Shown piece after piece: positions 1 through 9,187 of a stretch of 64,000 bases of DNA (the first letter of the stretch is position 1; every line of letters starts with the position of its first letter). A model generated the notes under the pieces. It worked only from the letters and a program-made list of their open reading frames with translations, made no database searches and was not told the origin of the DNA. The stretch comes from Acinetobacter tjernbergiae DSM 14971 = CIP 107465. Lineage in GTDB: Bacteria > Pseudomonadota > Gammaproteobacteria > Pseudomonadales > Moraxellaceae. The stretch covers positions 1-64,000 of the forward strand of contig NZ_KB894359.1 in the NCBI RefSeq assembly GCF_000374425.1, read 5' to 3'. The translations under genes were made by a program, and so were the position numbers.

Positions 1-1496
1 ATGATTTGCTTGTACGGCACGGTGGTACAGTCACCTGCGGCAAATACACCTTTGACATTGGTTTCGTTACGATCATTAATCACAATCTCACCACGATTGC
101 TGAGTTCAACGGCACTGTTTTTCAAGAAATCGGTGTTCGGTAATAAACCGATTTGTACAAAGATTCCGGCAAGTTCTACCGTATGTTCAACATCAGTGGC
201 ACGATCTTTATATTTCAACGCCGTTACTTGAGCACCATCACCCACCACTTCTGTACTGAGTGCATTCAAAATCACAGTGGTATTTGGCAAGCTATTTAAC
301 TTGTCTTGCAACACTTGATCTGCACGAAGCTTGGTATCAAACTCAACTAACGTCACATGCTCTACAATTCCTGCAAGGTCAATTGCTGCTTCTACACCTG
401 AGTTACCCCCACCAATCACCGCAACACGCTTGCCTTTGAAGAGTGGGCCATCACAGTGTGGGCAGTACGCTACACCACGGGTACGGTATTCAGCTTCACC
501 CGGTACATTCATTTCTCTCCAACGTGCACCTGTTGAAAGAATAATGGTTTTCGATTCAAGCTTAGCCCCATTTTCCAATTCAACTTCAACCAGACCATTG
601 GCAGTTTGATCTGCACCTGTGATTTTACTCACGCGTTGCAAGTTCATAATGTCCACGCCATATTCACGTACATGCGCTTCCATATCTTGAGCAAACTTTG
701 GACCTACGGTTTTTTGAACTGTGGTGAAGTTCTCAATGTCCATGGTATCCATGACCTGACCACCAAAGCGTTCAGCAACGATACCTGTTTTGATGCCTTT
801 ACGTGCTGCGTAGATCGCCGCTGTACCACCTGCAGGGCCACCACCGATCACCAATACATCAAAAGCATCTTTGGCATTGAGTGCTGTGGCATCTTTCTCA
901 GCTGAGTTGGTATCTAACTTAGCAACAATTTCTTCCAAAGTCATACGACCTTGTCCAATATGTTCGTTGTCTTGGAACAGCATTGGCACAGCCAAGATTT
1001 TACGTTCTTCAACTTCATCTTGGAAGAAACCGCCATCAATCATGGTTGCAGTTGCATTTGGATTGTAGATGGCAATCAAGTTTAAGGCTTGAACCACATC
1101 TGGACAGTTATGGCAGCTCAATGAGACAAACACGTCAAAATTTGAGTTCAAGTTTAAGCCTTTGATTTGATTTAACACATCATCAGACACTTTAGGCGCA
1201 TAACCTGACACTTGTAATAAAGCCAAGATCAAAGAAGTGAACTCATGTCCCATCGGTAAACCAGCAAAGAACACACGTGGTTGTTCGCCTGCTTTGGCTA
1301 CACCGAAACTAGGACGGCGAGTATTTGAACCATCAAAACGTGCCGTGACTTGATCAGAAAGTTCTGCAATTTCAGTCACAAGTTCTTTGATCTTTGCGGC
1401 TTTGTCCGAGTCATCTAAAGCAGCGACCAACTCGATTGGACTTTCTAAACGTTCTAAATAAGCTTTTAATTGCGTTTTAATATTTTGATCTAACAT
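1..1496 (-). CDS. ahpF: Alkyl hydroperoxide reductase subunit F (partial, 3' end outside window)
   Basis: Flavoprotein that passes electrons from NADH to the peroxiredoxin AhpC for removal of organic peroxides and H2O2 in the cytoplasm. About 498 residues are visible and some 20 are missing at the C-terminus if it matches the E. coli length of 521. The N-terminal tandem thioredoxin-fold domain carries the CHNC dithiol near residues 128-131. It is followed by the FAD-binding segment ([19 protein letters not shown]) and the NAD domain with CPHC and [10 protein letters not shown]. The ATG at 1494-1496 has a GGAGA ribosome site a few bases upstream. No ahpC is next to it in this window. Identification is secure. 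Confidence 0.97.
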   Translation of the reverse strand, partial: MLDQNIKTQLKAYLERLESPIELVAALDDSDKAAKIKELVTEIAELSDQVTARFDGSNTRRPSFGVAKAGEQPRVFFAGLPMGHEFTSLILALLQVSGYAPKVSDDVLNQIKGLNLNSNFDVFVSLSCHNCPDVVQALNLIAIYNPNATATMIDGGFFQDEVEERKILAVPMLFQDNEHIGQGRMTLEEIVAKLDTNSAEKDATALNAKDAFDVLVIGGGPAGGTAAIYAARKGIKTGIVAERFGGQVMDTMDIENFTTVQKTVGPKFAQDMEAHVREYGVDIMNLQRVSKITGADQTANGLVEVELENGAKLESKTIILSTGARWREMNVPGEAEYRTRGVAYCPHCDGPLFKGKRVAVIGGGNSGVEAAIDLAGIVEHVTLVEFDTKLRADQVLQDKLNSLPNTTVILNALSTEVVGDGAQVTALKYKDRATDVEHTVELAGIFVQIGLLPNTDFLKNSAVELSNRGEIVINDRNETNVKGVFAAGDCTTVPYKQI

Positions 1497-1532
1497 GTAT
1501 TTCTCCAAATTCTAAGCAGTTTAAATCAGCTA

Positions 1533-1580
1533 AATTCATTCAATGAAGCTATAGTACGCAAAATATATAAATAGGTAAAA
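1533..1580 (-). promoter_or_regulatory. Possible ahpF promoter
   Basis: Reading the minus strand, TTTACC and TACTAT are separated by 17 bases, with the predicted transcription start about 40 bases before the ahpF ATG. Each box matches the sigma-70 consensus at 4 of 6 positions. No convincing OxyR site could be recognised. This is an inference from spacing only. Confidence 0.3.
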
Positions 1581-1626
1581 CAGTATGTTTTTATGAAAAT
1601 AATCGGATAAACCGAACCCGAATTTA

Positions 1627-2556
1627 TCAGGCATCCAATTTTTGGGTAATTCGAACACGACGATTTTTAAAGTTTTTGGCAAGCACATATAAAACCGTAC
1701 TTAAAGCGACAGCCAATACAATCAATCCCCATAAAATTAGCTTCACAATCTGAGAAATACGCTCAGCTTGTTGCGCACGGATATCTAAAGGTTGTGTAAT
1801 TGAGGTGATACTTTTACCGTAGAGCTGTTGCTGCATGACCCATAACTGTTCAGACTTAAAATCATATTGTTTAAACTGAATCGGGTTATTCTTCTCAGCG
1901 ACAATCAATTGATTCACATAGACATTGGCAGTTTTACGATCGACAGGTTGATGCAATAAAGCCACTTGTGCCAACACATAGGCTTTTTCCGTCGATGAAA
2001 TATTAGCCTGCTGTAAATCTTGAGCAATTTGACTTTCAACAATATTATTTTGATAGCTCATCCATTGTTGATACGCCTGCTTGGTTTCATCTTTCCAATC
2101 GTATTGAATGTAGCTCAGACCCGACCAAAGCAGAATAAAAGCAATCACCCAAGCCAAAATTCGTTGTGACCATGCCTGAAAACGTTGCTGAAAAAACTTA
2201 AATTTCTTCATCCAACTGAGCAGTAAAAATGCCCCAATAAACGAAACCAAAATTTTTAGAAACAACCAACCAAACCATGACAGTAAATTAAAAAAATAAT
2301 CGACTGGCTGTTTAAATGGCACCAACTCTTGAACATGATAAGGCAAATCTAATGCCTGAACATGCGTGGAAAGATCAAAGAAACGATAGACAAATTCTTT
2401 TTGCCAAACCAATGATGCAACTGTGACAACAACCAAGGTACAGGTCAAAATAAACCAAATCATGAGATGCCGCTGACGCTTTTTTAAAACATCTAAACGT
2501 TGGTCAATCGGTTGTACACTAAAATCGTCTATGGGTGACAATGATCTTTCCTTCAA
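1627..2556 (-). CDS. Uncharacterised four-helix membrane protein of the telA operon
   Basis: A 309-residue protein not recognised as a named family. Four hydrophobic stretches look like membrane helices, at about residues 31-51, 92-116, 133-150 and 271-293. A soluble Gln-rich region of about 120 residues lies between the third and fourth, and the C-terminus is basic. It is the last gene of a three-gene minus-strand operon, starting only 12 bases after the TelA stop codon, so it probably works with the two TelA-like proteins, perhaps as their membrane partner. That role is inference from gene order. Confidence 0.7.
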   Translation of the reverse strand: MKERSLSPIDDFSVQPIDQRLDVLKKRQRHLMIWFILTCTLVVVTVASLVWQKEFVYRFFDLSTHVQALDLPYHVQELVPFKQPVDYFFNLLSWFGWLFLKILVSFIGAFLLLSWMKKFKFFQQRFQAWSQRILAWVIAFILLWSGLSYIQYDWKDETKQAYQQWMSYQNNIVESQIAQDLQQANISSTEKAYVLAQVALLHQPVDRKTANVYVNQLIVAEKNNPIQFKQYDFKSEQLWVMQQQLYGKSITSITQPLDIRAQQAERISQIVKLILWGLIVLAVALSTVLYVLAKNFKNRRVRITQKLDA

Positions 2557-2568
2557 AAATTAGCAATA

Positions 2569-3693
2569 TCAAGATTTAGGTGGTTGGCTATGCTCAAGTA
2601 CTAAATGATTCAAATTCTCTTGCAAAGCACGTAAGCGCGTGGTGGCTTCCGCACGTTTTTGCATCCCTTCTTTCTGAATTTGAATCACATCATTTACTGT
2701 TTTAATGAGGGTATTTTGCACATGTTCAAGTGTTTCCACATCAATCACTGAACGTTGATTGGCTTTAGCAGTGTCAACCGAATTCTGATGCAACAATTCA
2801 GCATTGCGGCGCAATAATTCATTGGTGGTGTCATCAATTGCTTTGGCAAGTTGCACACTATTTTTTTGCTCTTGCAACGAGATTGCCAAACTAATCTGAT
2901 TTTTCCATGCTGGTAGTGTAATGTTCTTAATGGCATAGAACTTATCTACCAACATTAAATTATTCGATTGGATAATCCGAATCATCGGTAAGGTTTGCAT
3001 CGCAGATTGTTGTAAAACCTGAAAATCACTGACTCTTTTCTCAAGATTATTCGCCAAATGATTAAGATCATAAATCTGTTGCGTCGTTTGTTGATCCTGC
3101 TCTTGTGATGTGAGCATTGAGATCTGTTGCTGAATATCCTGCTGTTTTAATTGCCCTGCAGCAATATAAACACCAAGCTGTTTATACTCATCCTGTACCG
3201 CATCGAACATTTTATCTAATGTCCCCACACGTGCTTTAAGACCTGACTGTGAGCTTTCAATCTCTTTGACCAAGACATCAATTTGTTCTTTGGTGGTATT
3301 AAAATGTTGATCGAAACTTTGTTTTGCACCCTTAAATTTGCTCAGTAATCCACCCAAGAAACCTGAGTTTTTGGATTTATTAAGAATACTAGAGGTATTC
3401 AATTGCTGAGCAACTTGTACTACCTCATTGAGTTTTTGCCCTGTCGCATCCAAATCTTTATTTTGAACAAGATTCAACAATTCATCGGTATAGGTTGAAG
3501 TCTTATTGGCAATATTTTTACCGTATTCAGCTACCGCAGTGGTACTTATTTCTGCAAGTTCTTGGTGTGCGTCCATGACTTCAGCAACGTCTTGAGGCTG
3601 CAAACCTAATTCTTTTAAATTTAGTTGCTCAAAGCGTTGCTCTGGCTTGAGTTCAAGCTCATTTGAACGCTTGCTAAGTTCTGAATCTGACAT
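2569..3693 (-). CDS. telA: TelA-family toxic anion resistance protein
   Basis: A 374-residue, largely helical, Gln-rich cytoplasmic protein matching the TelA/KlaA family (toxic anion resistance, Pfam PF05816). The recognisable core is the C-terminal half, with the signature LPAWKNQISLAI near residues 263-274 and a long coiled-coil region before it. Members are linked to tellurite and envelope-stress tolerance, but their biochemical role is unknown. It is the middle gene of a tight operon, 12 bases from each neighbour. The ATG at 3693 is preceded by AAGAAG-type purines (GAGGGAAAGA), consistent with a ribosome site. Confidence 0.85.
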   Translation of the reverse strand: MSDSELSKRSNELELKPEQRFEQLNLKELGLQPQDVAEVMDAHQELAEISTTAVAEYGKNIANKTSTYTDELLNLVQNKDLDATGQKLNEVVQVAQQLNTSSILNKSKNSGFLGGLLSKFKGAKQSFDQHFNTTKEQIDVLVKEIESSQSGLKARVGTLDKMFDAVQDEYKQLGVYIAAGQLKQQDIQQQISMLTSQEQDQQTTQQIYDLNHLANNLEKRVSDFQVLQQSAMQTLPMIRIIQSNNLMLVDKFYAIKNITLPAWKNQISLAISLQEQKNSVQLAKAIDDTTNELLRRNAELLHQNSVDTAKANQRSVIDVETLEHVQNTLIKTVNDVIQIQKEGMQKRAEATTRLRALQENLNHLVLEHSQPPKS

Positions 3694-3705
3694 CTTCTTT
3701 CCCTC

Positions 3706-4482
3706 TTATTTCTGTAATGATTTTTTCAAATTTTGAATTAATTCTTCTCGGCTTTTATCTAGTCGATCTAGTCTAGCCATCGACTGTGACTCACGACTTT
3801 GTTCTAAATGATATTGCCATGCAGGAATCAATACCTGCTGTGCTTCTTTAAAACGATCAAGAAGACTAAAAGATAAATTTTGTGACAACTGCATCTGTTT
3901 CATCGCAATATCATTACTGGTCTGTAAGGTCTGCAAAGTATTTATTTTTTTCGAAAGGCGTTCTACAAAATGATCAAGTGCTGGTTGCTTACTAAATTGG
4001 GGATATTCAGCTAAAAATTCATCAGCTGCCTGAATATAAGCAGCCATTTGCGTTCTTAAACCCAATACTTGCTGTAAGCGTGATTGTGATTTCTGAATTT
4101 CGATTTGCAATCTTTGGCTTAAATGATTTGCTTCACTGATTAAATGGTCTAAATCTTTGACATACTTGATTTGTCCCGCATCGTATTCAACATCAATACC
4201 TAACCATTTTTGCAAAGCATTAAAACGGCGACCGCCTAGGTACTTTTTTGAAGCGGATAATTGCTGAATAATCTGAGTAATCACGTCACTTAGTTGCTGA
4301 TTCAGCTTTGGATCGACACCCTTTAGCAAAACACACTGTGCTTGTACTAAATGATCAGCATAGCTATTCAAACGATGTGTATCGTTGAGCAAAGGCAGTA
4401 AATCATTACGTTTAATCGCTAAAATATGTTCTTGATTTGACTCAATTTGCGATAAAGGTGTTAAGTCTAGTGGTAGCGTCAT
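3706..4482 (-). CDS. Short TelA-like paralogue
   Basis: About 258 residues from the ATG at 4482; the frame stays open to a TTG at 4506. The C-terminal half aligns by eye with the neighbouring TelA: LIPAWQYHLEQSR here corresponds to LPAWKNQISLAI there, and the preceding helix (LQTLQTSNDIAMKQMQLSQN) to VLQQSAMQTLPMIRIIQSNN. The N-terminal part is shorter and diverged. No signal peptide or membrane helix is seen, so it is probably cytoplasmic and coiled-coil. As first gene of the operon it probably forms a complex with TelA. No ribosome site is obvious, so the start is uncertain. Confidence 0.7.
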   Translation of the reverse strand: MTLPLDLTPLSQIESNQEHILAIKRNDLLPLLNDTHRLNSYADHLVQAQCVLLKGVDPKLNQQLSDVITQIIQQLSASKKYLGGRRFNALQKWLGIDVEYDAGQIKYVKDLDHLISEANHLSQRLQIEIQKSQSRLQQVLGLRTQMAAYIQAADEFLAEYPQFSKQPALDHFVERLSKKINTLQTLQTSNDIAMKQMQLSQNLSFSLLDRFKEAQQVLIPAWQYHLEQSRESQSMARLDRLDKSREELIQNLKKSLQK

Positions 4483-4602
4483 ATCAATCGAAAATAGTAA
4501 GAACAAATAAATTTGAACAGATTTAGTTTTAGCATGTTCTTACTCTTTCGCATACTTAAATGTTGTTATGATTTTTAAAAGTTAACATCTGAGAATTAAT
4601 AA

Positions 4603-4638
4603 AAAAACCTCTTAATTACAATGAATAAAGAGGTTTTT
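4603..4638 (-). terminator. Rho-independent terminator after the AdeT-like gene
   Basis: A perfect 11-bp stem (AAAAACCTCTT with AAGAGGTTTTT) lies 20 bases beyond the stop of the AdeT-like gene. Read on the minus strand it ends in a run of T, as expected of an intrinsic terminator. Confidence 0.75.
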
Positions 4639-4657
4639 CATAATTGTAAACTATGCT

Positions 4658-5650
4658 TTATTCATCATTAAGGGCGCATTCAAAACTATTTGGGTTTTGC
4701 TTACAACGCACTTTTTTCAGAAAGTTCATCATTTTAGGATCATAAATACCCGCTTTGGTTAAAGAAATACGAGCTTCGCGCATCATTTTCATATAATTAA
4801 GCTGCTCTTCAGGGGGTATATTCATCCAATATTTTTCTGGAATTTCTTTTTCATATTTTGCGATTATATTAAATGTACGACCAAGTTGACCAGCTACCCA
4901 TTCACGAGACTTTTGCCCAAATCCTTCAGGAAACTTATCCTTTCGAATAATAAAATTTGCTGAAATTTGTGTTAATGGAAATTTTACGATCCCGCCTTTA
5001 TCCCCTAAACCTTTATAGAGTTCAAAGGGTTTATAAGCAACAATCGGTGCTGGGACAATATCAATTTGATGGTTATTAAATTTTGCACCAGCATTGGTGA
5101 CATCGACAGAAACCGCTTGAGCACCAACTTGAGCAACAAGTTTAGGTTGAGCTTCATCATATGCGAATACTCCAATCTTCTTTCCAGCAGCTTTGGCTAA
5201 AGTATTAATACTACGATCAGCTACAAAGAGGTAAGCAGGACCAATCGTTCCTAAACCAGCAATTTCATAAGGACCATTAAGCATACTTTTTGCTGCTTGT
5301 GGTTTAGATAGCAATTGATAGGCAAGTATTGCTGTTTTTAAGTCTGTTAATGCACCAATTGCATCCAACGATCCTACATATTTATTGAATTGACGACCAC
5401 GCAAACCACTAATAATCGCACCATCACATTGTCCAACTTTCAAATCTTCTGCTGCGACTCGCTCATCAACATAAGCACGTAAATCAATATCTGCACCCCA
5501 CTTTTTAGCTTCAAGTGCATAATCCTTTGCTAATGCAAATGCATCACCCGATTTGCCGACTGGATCAAAAACACAAACGGTCTGTTTAGCTTGAGTTGAT
5601 ATAGCACATCCAAATAATGCTAACCCAATTAAAGTATTTTTAATTATCAT
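4658..5650 (-). CDS. AdeT-like periplasmic solute-binding-type protein
   Basis: A 330-residue exported protein. The N-terminus is a clear signal peptide with probable cleavage after TQA near residue 21, so the mature protein is periplasmic. The fold resembles TctC/TRAP-type solute-binding proteins, with VCVFDPVGKSGDAF and CDGAIISGLRGRQF motifs and paired cysteines near the C-terminus. Acinetobacter homologues are called AdeT1/AdeT2 and have been reported as RND aminoglycoside efflux components. However, no RND membrane helices are present, so a solute-binding or sensing role is more likely. It stands alone, with its own terminator and no transporter genes beside it. Confidence 0.75.
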   Translation of the reverse strand: MIIKNTLIGLALFGCAISTQAKQTVCVFDPVGKSGDAFALAKDYALEAKKWGADIDLRAYVDERVAAEDLKVGQCDGAIISGLRGRQFNKYVGSLDAIGALTDLKTAILAYQLLSKPQAAKSMLNGPYEIAGLGTIGPAYLFVADRSINTLAKAAGKKIGVFAYDEAQPKLVAQVGAQAVSVDVTNAGAKFNNHQIDIVPAPIVAYKPFELYKGLGDKGGIVKFPLTQISANFIIRKDKFPEGFGQKSREWVAGQLGRTFNIIAKYEKEIPEKYWMNIPPEEQLNYMKMMREARISLTKAGIYDPKMMNFLKKVRCKQNPNSFECALNDE

Positions 5651-5794
5651 TTATTCTTGCTCGATAAGATTGATTTCTTTATCACACCCGATCAATGATC
5701 ATTATCCTATGACAAGGTTTATTTTTTTTATGAATTTCCAGTCAATTGCTATATAAACACGATCGTTTTAAACAATTCTAATTTAGCCAAATAA

Positions 5795-6217
5795 TTACTG
5801 AGCTAATCGTGGTGGAAGCGCATATGTTCCAATCACATGCGCAACTGGTTCTTCATCATCCAAAGAATATAGCCACACTTCACCTGTAACTAATGTTTTA
5901 CCAACTTTGATTAATTTACACTCAGCTTTAATATCTTGATTTCCATTAGGTTTACGAAAAAAATTAATAGTCATATTAGTTGTAACAGCCATAGCAATTA
6001 GACCTAAATGTCCCATAATCGCAACATAAAGCGCGAAATCAGCCACCAACATCAAGGTTGGGCCTGATACAGTTTGACCTGGACGTAAATCGTTCTGATC
6101 GATTTTATAAAGTAACCGTGCCCCTTTAGGACTAATCTCTTCGATAGTTGTTTTTTCGAGTGCTTGAGGAAATTCCTGTGCCAAAAAATGAGTAATTTCA
6201 TGCTTACTAAGCGCCAT
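5795..6217 (-). CDS. PaaI-type hotdog acyl-CoA thioesterase
   Basis: A hotdog-fold protein of 140 residues predicted to hydrolyse acyl-CoA thioesters in the cytoplasm. The family pattern is seen in GPTLMLVADFALYVAIMGH and TTNMTINFFRKP, with an NG turn and a final strand VAHVIGTYALPPR. The frame is open to an ATG at 6232, but the internal ATG at 6217 has GGGA about nine bases upstream and gives the usual N-terminus, so it is preferred. It lies between the AdeT-like gene and a fatty acid desaturase on the same strand, which suggests lipid metabolism. The substrate is not known. Confidence 0.8.
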   Translation of the reverse strand: MALSKHEITHFLAQEFPQALEKTTIEEISPKGARLLYKIDQNDLRPGQTVSGPTLMLVADFALYVAIMGHLGLIAMAVTTNMTINFFRKPNGNQDIKAECKLIKVGKTLVTGEVWLYSLDDEEPVAHVIGTYALPPRLAQ

Positions 6218-6279
6218 AACAATACATCCCAAATGACTTAGATTATTTTTAAATTATGCCTAAAACTATAAACAAACAT

Positions 6280-7296
6280 TTAATCAGCTTGATCTGAAAG
6301 TTCATTTAAGACTTGCCAATAACTAGGAGGCTCAGGAACATGTCCACGCTCTAATAACATCTGGTGCATTTTAGGTAACTTAAAATATGGAACTGTTGCC
6401 ATTAAGTGATGTTCTTTATGGAAATTCACATGGATAGGCGCAACCAAAGCACGGGCAAGATAGCCTGCTTTTGTAGTACGAGTATTAGTTAAAGCACTAT
6501 TACTGGTCTCCATTCCAGCATGTTCAGCCATAGAACGAACACGTAATAACAATGGAAAAGGTGTGACATATGCCAGTACCCACAGGGCATACAATTTAGG
6601 ATGACCTGCTGCCCATAACACTGAAAATAAAGCAGCATTGGTTGCTATTGCACCACCACTATTTTTTAAAAATGTTTTGGGATAATCTGTCCAATGACGC
6701 CCCTCTTGAGAAATCCAACGACGGTCATTTGACACCGTCCATTCCATTTTCTCGACATCCATTAGCACACGTCCAAGTGCAAATTTTAAGCCTGTTACCC
6801 CTGAGACATCACGAAAGAATTTACGCATCAACGATTTTTTTGAGGTTGGAAAACCTTCAACAAGCGACAAATCAGGATCATCCACAGTAGAAGTCTTACT
6901 ATGATGACGTAAGTGATGCGCACGATATTTCTTTAAATCATTCCAAATCGGGCGGGCACAGAGCCAATCCGTTGCAATATCATTGAGCCATTTGGTTTTA
7001 AATAAACTTTGGTGTGAAGCATCATGCATGATAATAGCCAATGCCAGCTGACGACCTGCCAAAATGACTAAAGCCGCGATACACAACAATAATTTACCCC
7101 AATTCGGTAAATATTCCCAAAAGCCTGCAACAGCAGCGAAAGTTCCACCAATCACCGCCCAAGTTGAAAAAACAGCCCACATTCCATGTAAATCTGACTT
7201 TGCTGTCAACTCAGTGATTTCTTCACGTGTGAATAAATCACTGATTGCTGTACGTGTATTCATATTCTTACCCATGACTATTCTTATAAAATACAT
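6280..7296 (-). CDS. Membrane fatty acid desaturase family protein
   Basis: Up to 338 residues, with the three histidine boxes of di-iron membrane desaturases: HDASHQ near residue 90, HHLRHH near 125 and HKEHHL near 295. Hydrophobic helices lie before the first box and between boxes two and three. It probably introduces a double bond into acyl chains or a related hydrophobic substrate at the inner membrane. The start is uncertain, as ATGs at 7296, 7275 and 7263 are all in frame and none has a strong ribosome site. The adjacent PaaX-type regulator may control it. Distinguishing acyl-lipid, acyl-CoA and hydroxylase members is not possible by eye. Confidence 0.85.
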   Translation of the reverse strand: MYFIRIVMGKNMNTRTAISDLFTREEITELTAKSDLHGMWAVFSTWAVIGGTFAAVAGFWEYLPNWGKLLLCIAALVILAGRQLALAIIMHDASHQSLFKTKWLNDIATDWLCARPIWNDLKKYRAHHLRHHSKTSTVDDPDLSLVEGFPTSKKSLMRKFFRDVSGVTGLKFALGRVLMDVEKMEWTVSNDRRWISQEGRHWTDYPKTFLKNSGGAIATNAALFSVLWAAGHPKLYALWVLAYVTPFPLLLRVRSMAEHAGMETSNSALTNTRTTKAGYLARALVAPIHVNFHKEHHLMATVPYFKLPKMHQMLLERGHVPEPPSYWQVLNELSDQAD

Positions 7297-7355
7297 AAAT
7301 ATAATTTTTATTTTAAATTAAGTAATATTTCTGTCAATAGATTAAAAATAGATTT

Positions 7356-8162
7356 TTAGTAATATTGAGTTAAATTTACGTCATAAAACCTTTGCCATAA
7401 CTCTAGGCCTGTCTGGTCCAATTGTTGAACACTCAGAGCAAATTGTTCTCGTAACTGTACATCAACAAAGTCTTCAGGCAACAACGGATCATTCATCAAT
7501 AAAGAAATCGTTTGACGACCAAGCAATAAAGATTCTTTTGCTGCATGATCTAAAGTCAATTGTTCAACTGTTTCCAACCACTTTTGGATCATTTGACTAT
7601 ATTTCTTATAGTTTTGGTTTAATGTTTGAGTTGACCACAGTTCAGGAATATTCGCTAAAGTTGTTTCATCAAAATGGCTGATTTGGCAAATTTTAGCACT
7701 TTGCTCTAAACCAGAAGCTTGTAATGCTAAAAAGATATCATTAAATGAAATTGCTAAATTGTCAGGACGAATATAAATCCCTTGCTCCAACTCTTTGAAC
7801 CCAAAATGTTTTAATGCTCTTTCTCTGCGGTTTAAAGCTGTACGATCAACACGCCCTAACTCCCCTGTAAAAACCGCTAAGTATTGCTGTTCCCATTGTT
7901 TAGTTTGCTTAATTCCATTTTTACGATTCAGCATCACATCAGCCCACTCATGTGATTTAGCCGTGAATTGATACACGCCTCGTTCTATCGCCTCAATCAC
8001 ACCATCACTAGATAATCGAGTTACAGCGACACGAATACTATTTTCACTAATTTCAAAAAGCTTCGCTGCGATAATAATTTGTTTAATCGAGATCTCTCGA
8101 CCCTGCAATCCTAAAAGTAAGTCAACAATTAAATCTCGGGCATTCATTTTAGCTATTGTCAT
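7356..8162 (-). CDS. PaaX-family transcriptional regulator
   Basis: A 268-residue regulator with the PaaX layout. It has an N-terminal winged helix (VDLLLGLQGREISIKQIIIA through SIRVAVTRLSSDGVIE), a central domain containing ERGVYQFT, and a C-terminal domain with the RFYDV end. PaaX of E. coli represses phenylacetate catabolism and is released by phenylacetyl-CoA. No paa genes are present here. The neighbours are a desaturase and a thioesterase, which suggests that this paralogue senses another acyl-CoA. It is 59 bases upstream of the desaturase on the same strand. Confidence 0.85.
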   Translation of the reverse strand: MTIAKMNARDLIVDLLLGLQGREISIKQIIIAAKLFEISENSIRVAVTRLSSDGVIEAIERGVYQFTAKSHEWADVMLNRKNGIKQTKQWEQQYLAVFTGELGRVDRTALNRRERALKHFGFKELEQGIYIRPDNLAISFNDIFLALQASGLEQSAKICQISHFDETTLANIPELWSTQTLNQNYKKYSQMIQKWLETVEQLTLDHAAKESLLLGRQTISLLMNDPLLPEDFVDVQLREQFALSVQQLDQTGLELWQRFYDVNLTQYY

Positions 8163-8228
8163 CTTGCTATCGAACCAGTTCTAAACATCAAAAGGAAAAT
8201 AAAGGAAAAGGATTTTAACTTAGAATCG

Positions 8229-8258
8229 CTCCCTTTTAGTAATTTTTCTAAAAGGGAG
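8229..8258. terminator. Hairpin terminator after uppP
   Basis: A perfect 11-bp inverted repeat (CTCCCTTTTAG with CTAAAAGGGAG) with an eight-base loop sits just beyond the uppP stop, before the PaaX-type gene. The T-rich flank is on the plus side, so its efficiency for the minus transcript is uncertain. Confidence 0.55.
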
Positions 8259-8267
8259 ATTTAATTT

Positions 8268-9068
8268 TTATAGAAAAACAAATAATAGAATAATGCCCAA
8301 TACAATCCGATACCAAGCAAATACACGTAAGGTATGACGTTCAACAAATTTAACTAAAGCACTGACCACTAATAACGCAGAAAAGAAAGCAGCCACAAAA
8401 CCAACTCCTATATTCAACATATTGTCTTGTGTTAGCACATCAGCATTTCGAATCAAGTCAAAGGTTGCAGCCCCTAACATCGTCGGCATCGCAAGGAAGA
8501 AAGAGAATTCTGTTGCTGCTTTACGTGATAAACCTGTAAACATTCCGCCAACAATGGTTGCACCTGATCTTGAAGTTCCAGGGATCATCGCGACGCATTG
8601 TGCACAACCGACTAAAAAAGCTTGCTTATACGTAATTTTTGTCGCTTCAGTTGTTTTATGATCAAAATTCTTGGATTCAACCCAGAAAATAATCAGACCA
8701 CCAACAATCAGTGCGATTGCGACCACAAGTGGGCTGAATAGCACACTTTTAATGAAATCGACTGCAAATATCCCAATTATTACAGCAGGAAAAAATGCAA
8801 TTAAAACACTGAAAGCAAAATGTCGTGCTTCTGAATCACCACTAAAAAAACCTTTAACTAGATCAAAAATTTTTTGTCGGTATAACCAACAGACAGCCAA
8901 AATTGCACCAAGCTGAATCACTACCTCAAACACGCGACCATCATCAGAGTGGAAGTCAATCATATGACCAAATAGAATTAAATGACCTGTACTTGAAATA
9001 GGTAAAAACTCAGTGAGACCCTCAATAAACCCTAAAAATAAAGCTTTTAAAATTTCAATATGTTGCAT
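8268..9068 (-). CDS. uppP: Undecaprenyl-diphosphatase UppP/BacA
   Basis: A 266-residue polytopic inner-membrane enzyme that removes a phosphate from undecaprenyl diphosphate, recycling the lipid carrier for peptidoglycan and other wall polymers. Overproduction gives bacitracin resistance in E. coli. Both family signatures are intact: [15 protein letters not shown] near residues 15-30 and PGTSRSGAT near 165-175. About eight hydrophobic segments fit the known fold. It is a stand-alone minus-strand gene followed by a strong hairpin. Identification is secure. Confidence 0.97.
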   Translation of the reverse strand: MQHIEILKALFLGFIEGLTEFLPISSTGHLILFGHMIDFHSDDGRVFEVVIQLGAILAVCWLYRQKIFDLVKGFFSGDSEARHFAFSVLIAFFPAVIIGIFAVDFIKSVLFSPLVVAIALIVGGLIIFWVESKNFDHKTTEATKITYKQAFLVGCAQCVAMIPGTSRSGATIVGGMFTGLSRKAATEFSFFLAMPTMLGAATFDLIRNADVLTQDNMLNIGVGFVAAFFSALLVVSALVKFVERHTLRVFAWYRIVLGIILLFVFL

Positions 9069-9187
9069 AACTTACTCAAAAAAATACGTAATTCAAGAAT
9101 AAAATAAATGGCAAGCTTACCTTGAAATTAAGCGATTTTATGTGATTGTCACGTAACGTTTTAGCTTAGATCACTCTAGATTTATAA

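Noticed and set aside
606..905. Open frame on the plus strand over ahpF
   Set aside because: It lies wholly opposite the ahpF coding region, whose reading is confirmed by dithiol and FAD motifs, and the frame shows no protein-like pattern.
1497..1626. Possible OxyR operator upstream of ahpF
   Set aside because: ATAG and CTAT motifs are present by chance in AT-rich sequence but do not have the spacing of the four OxyR half-sites.
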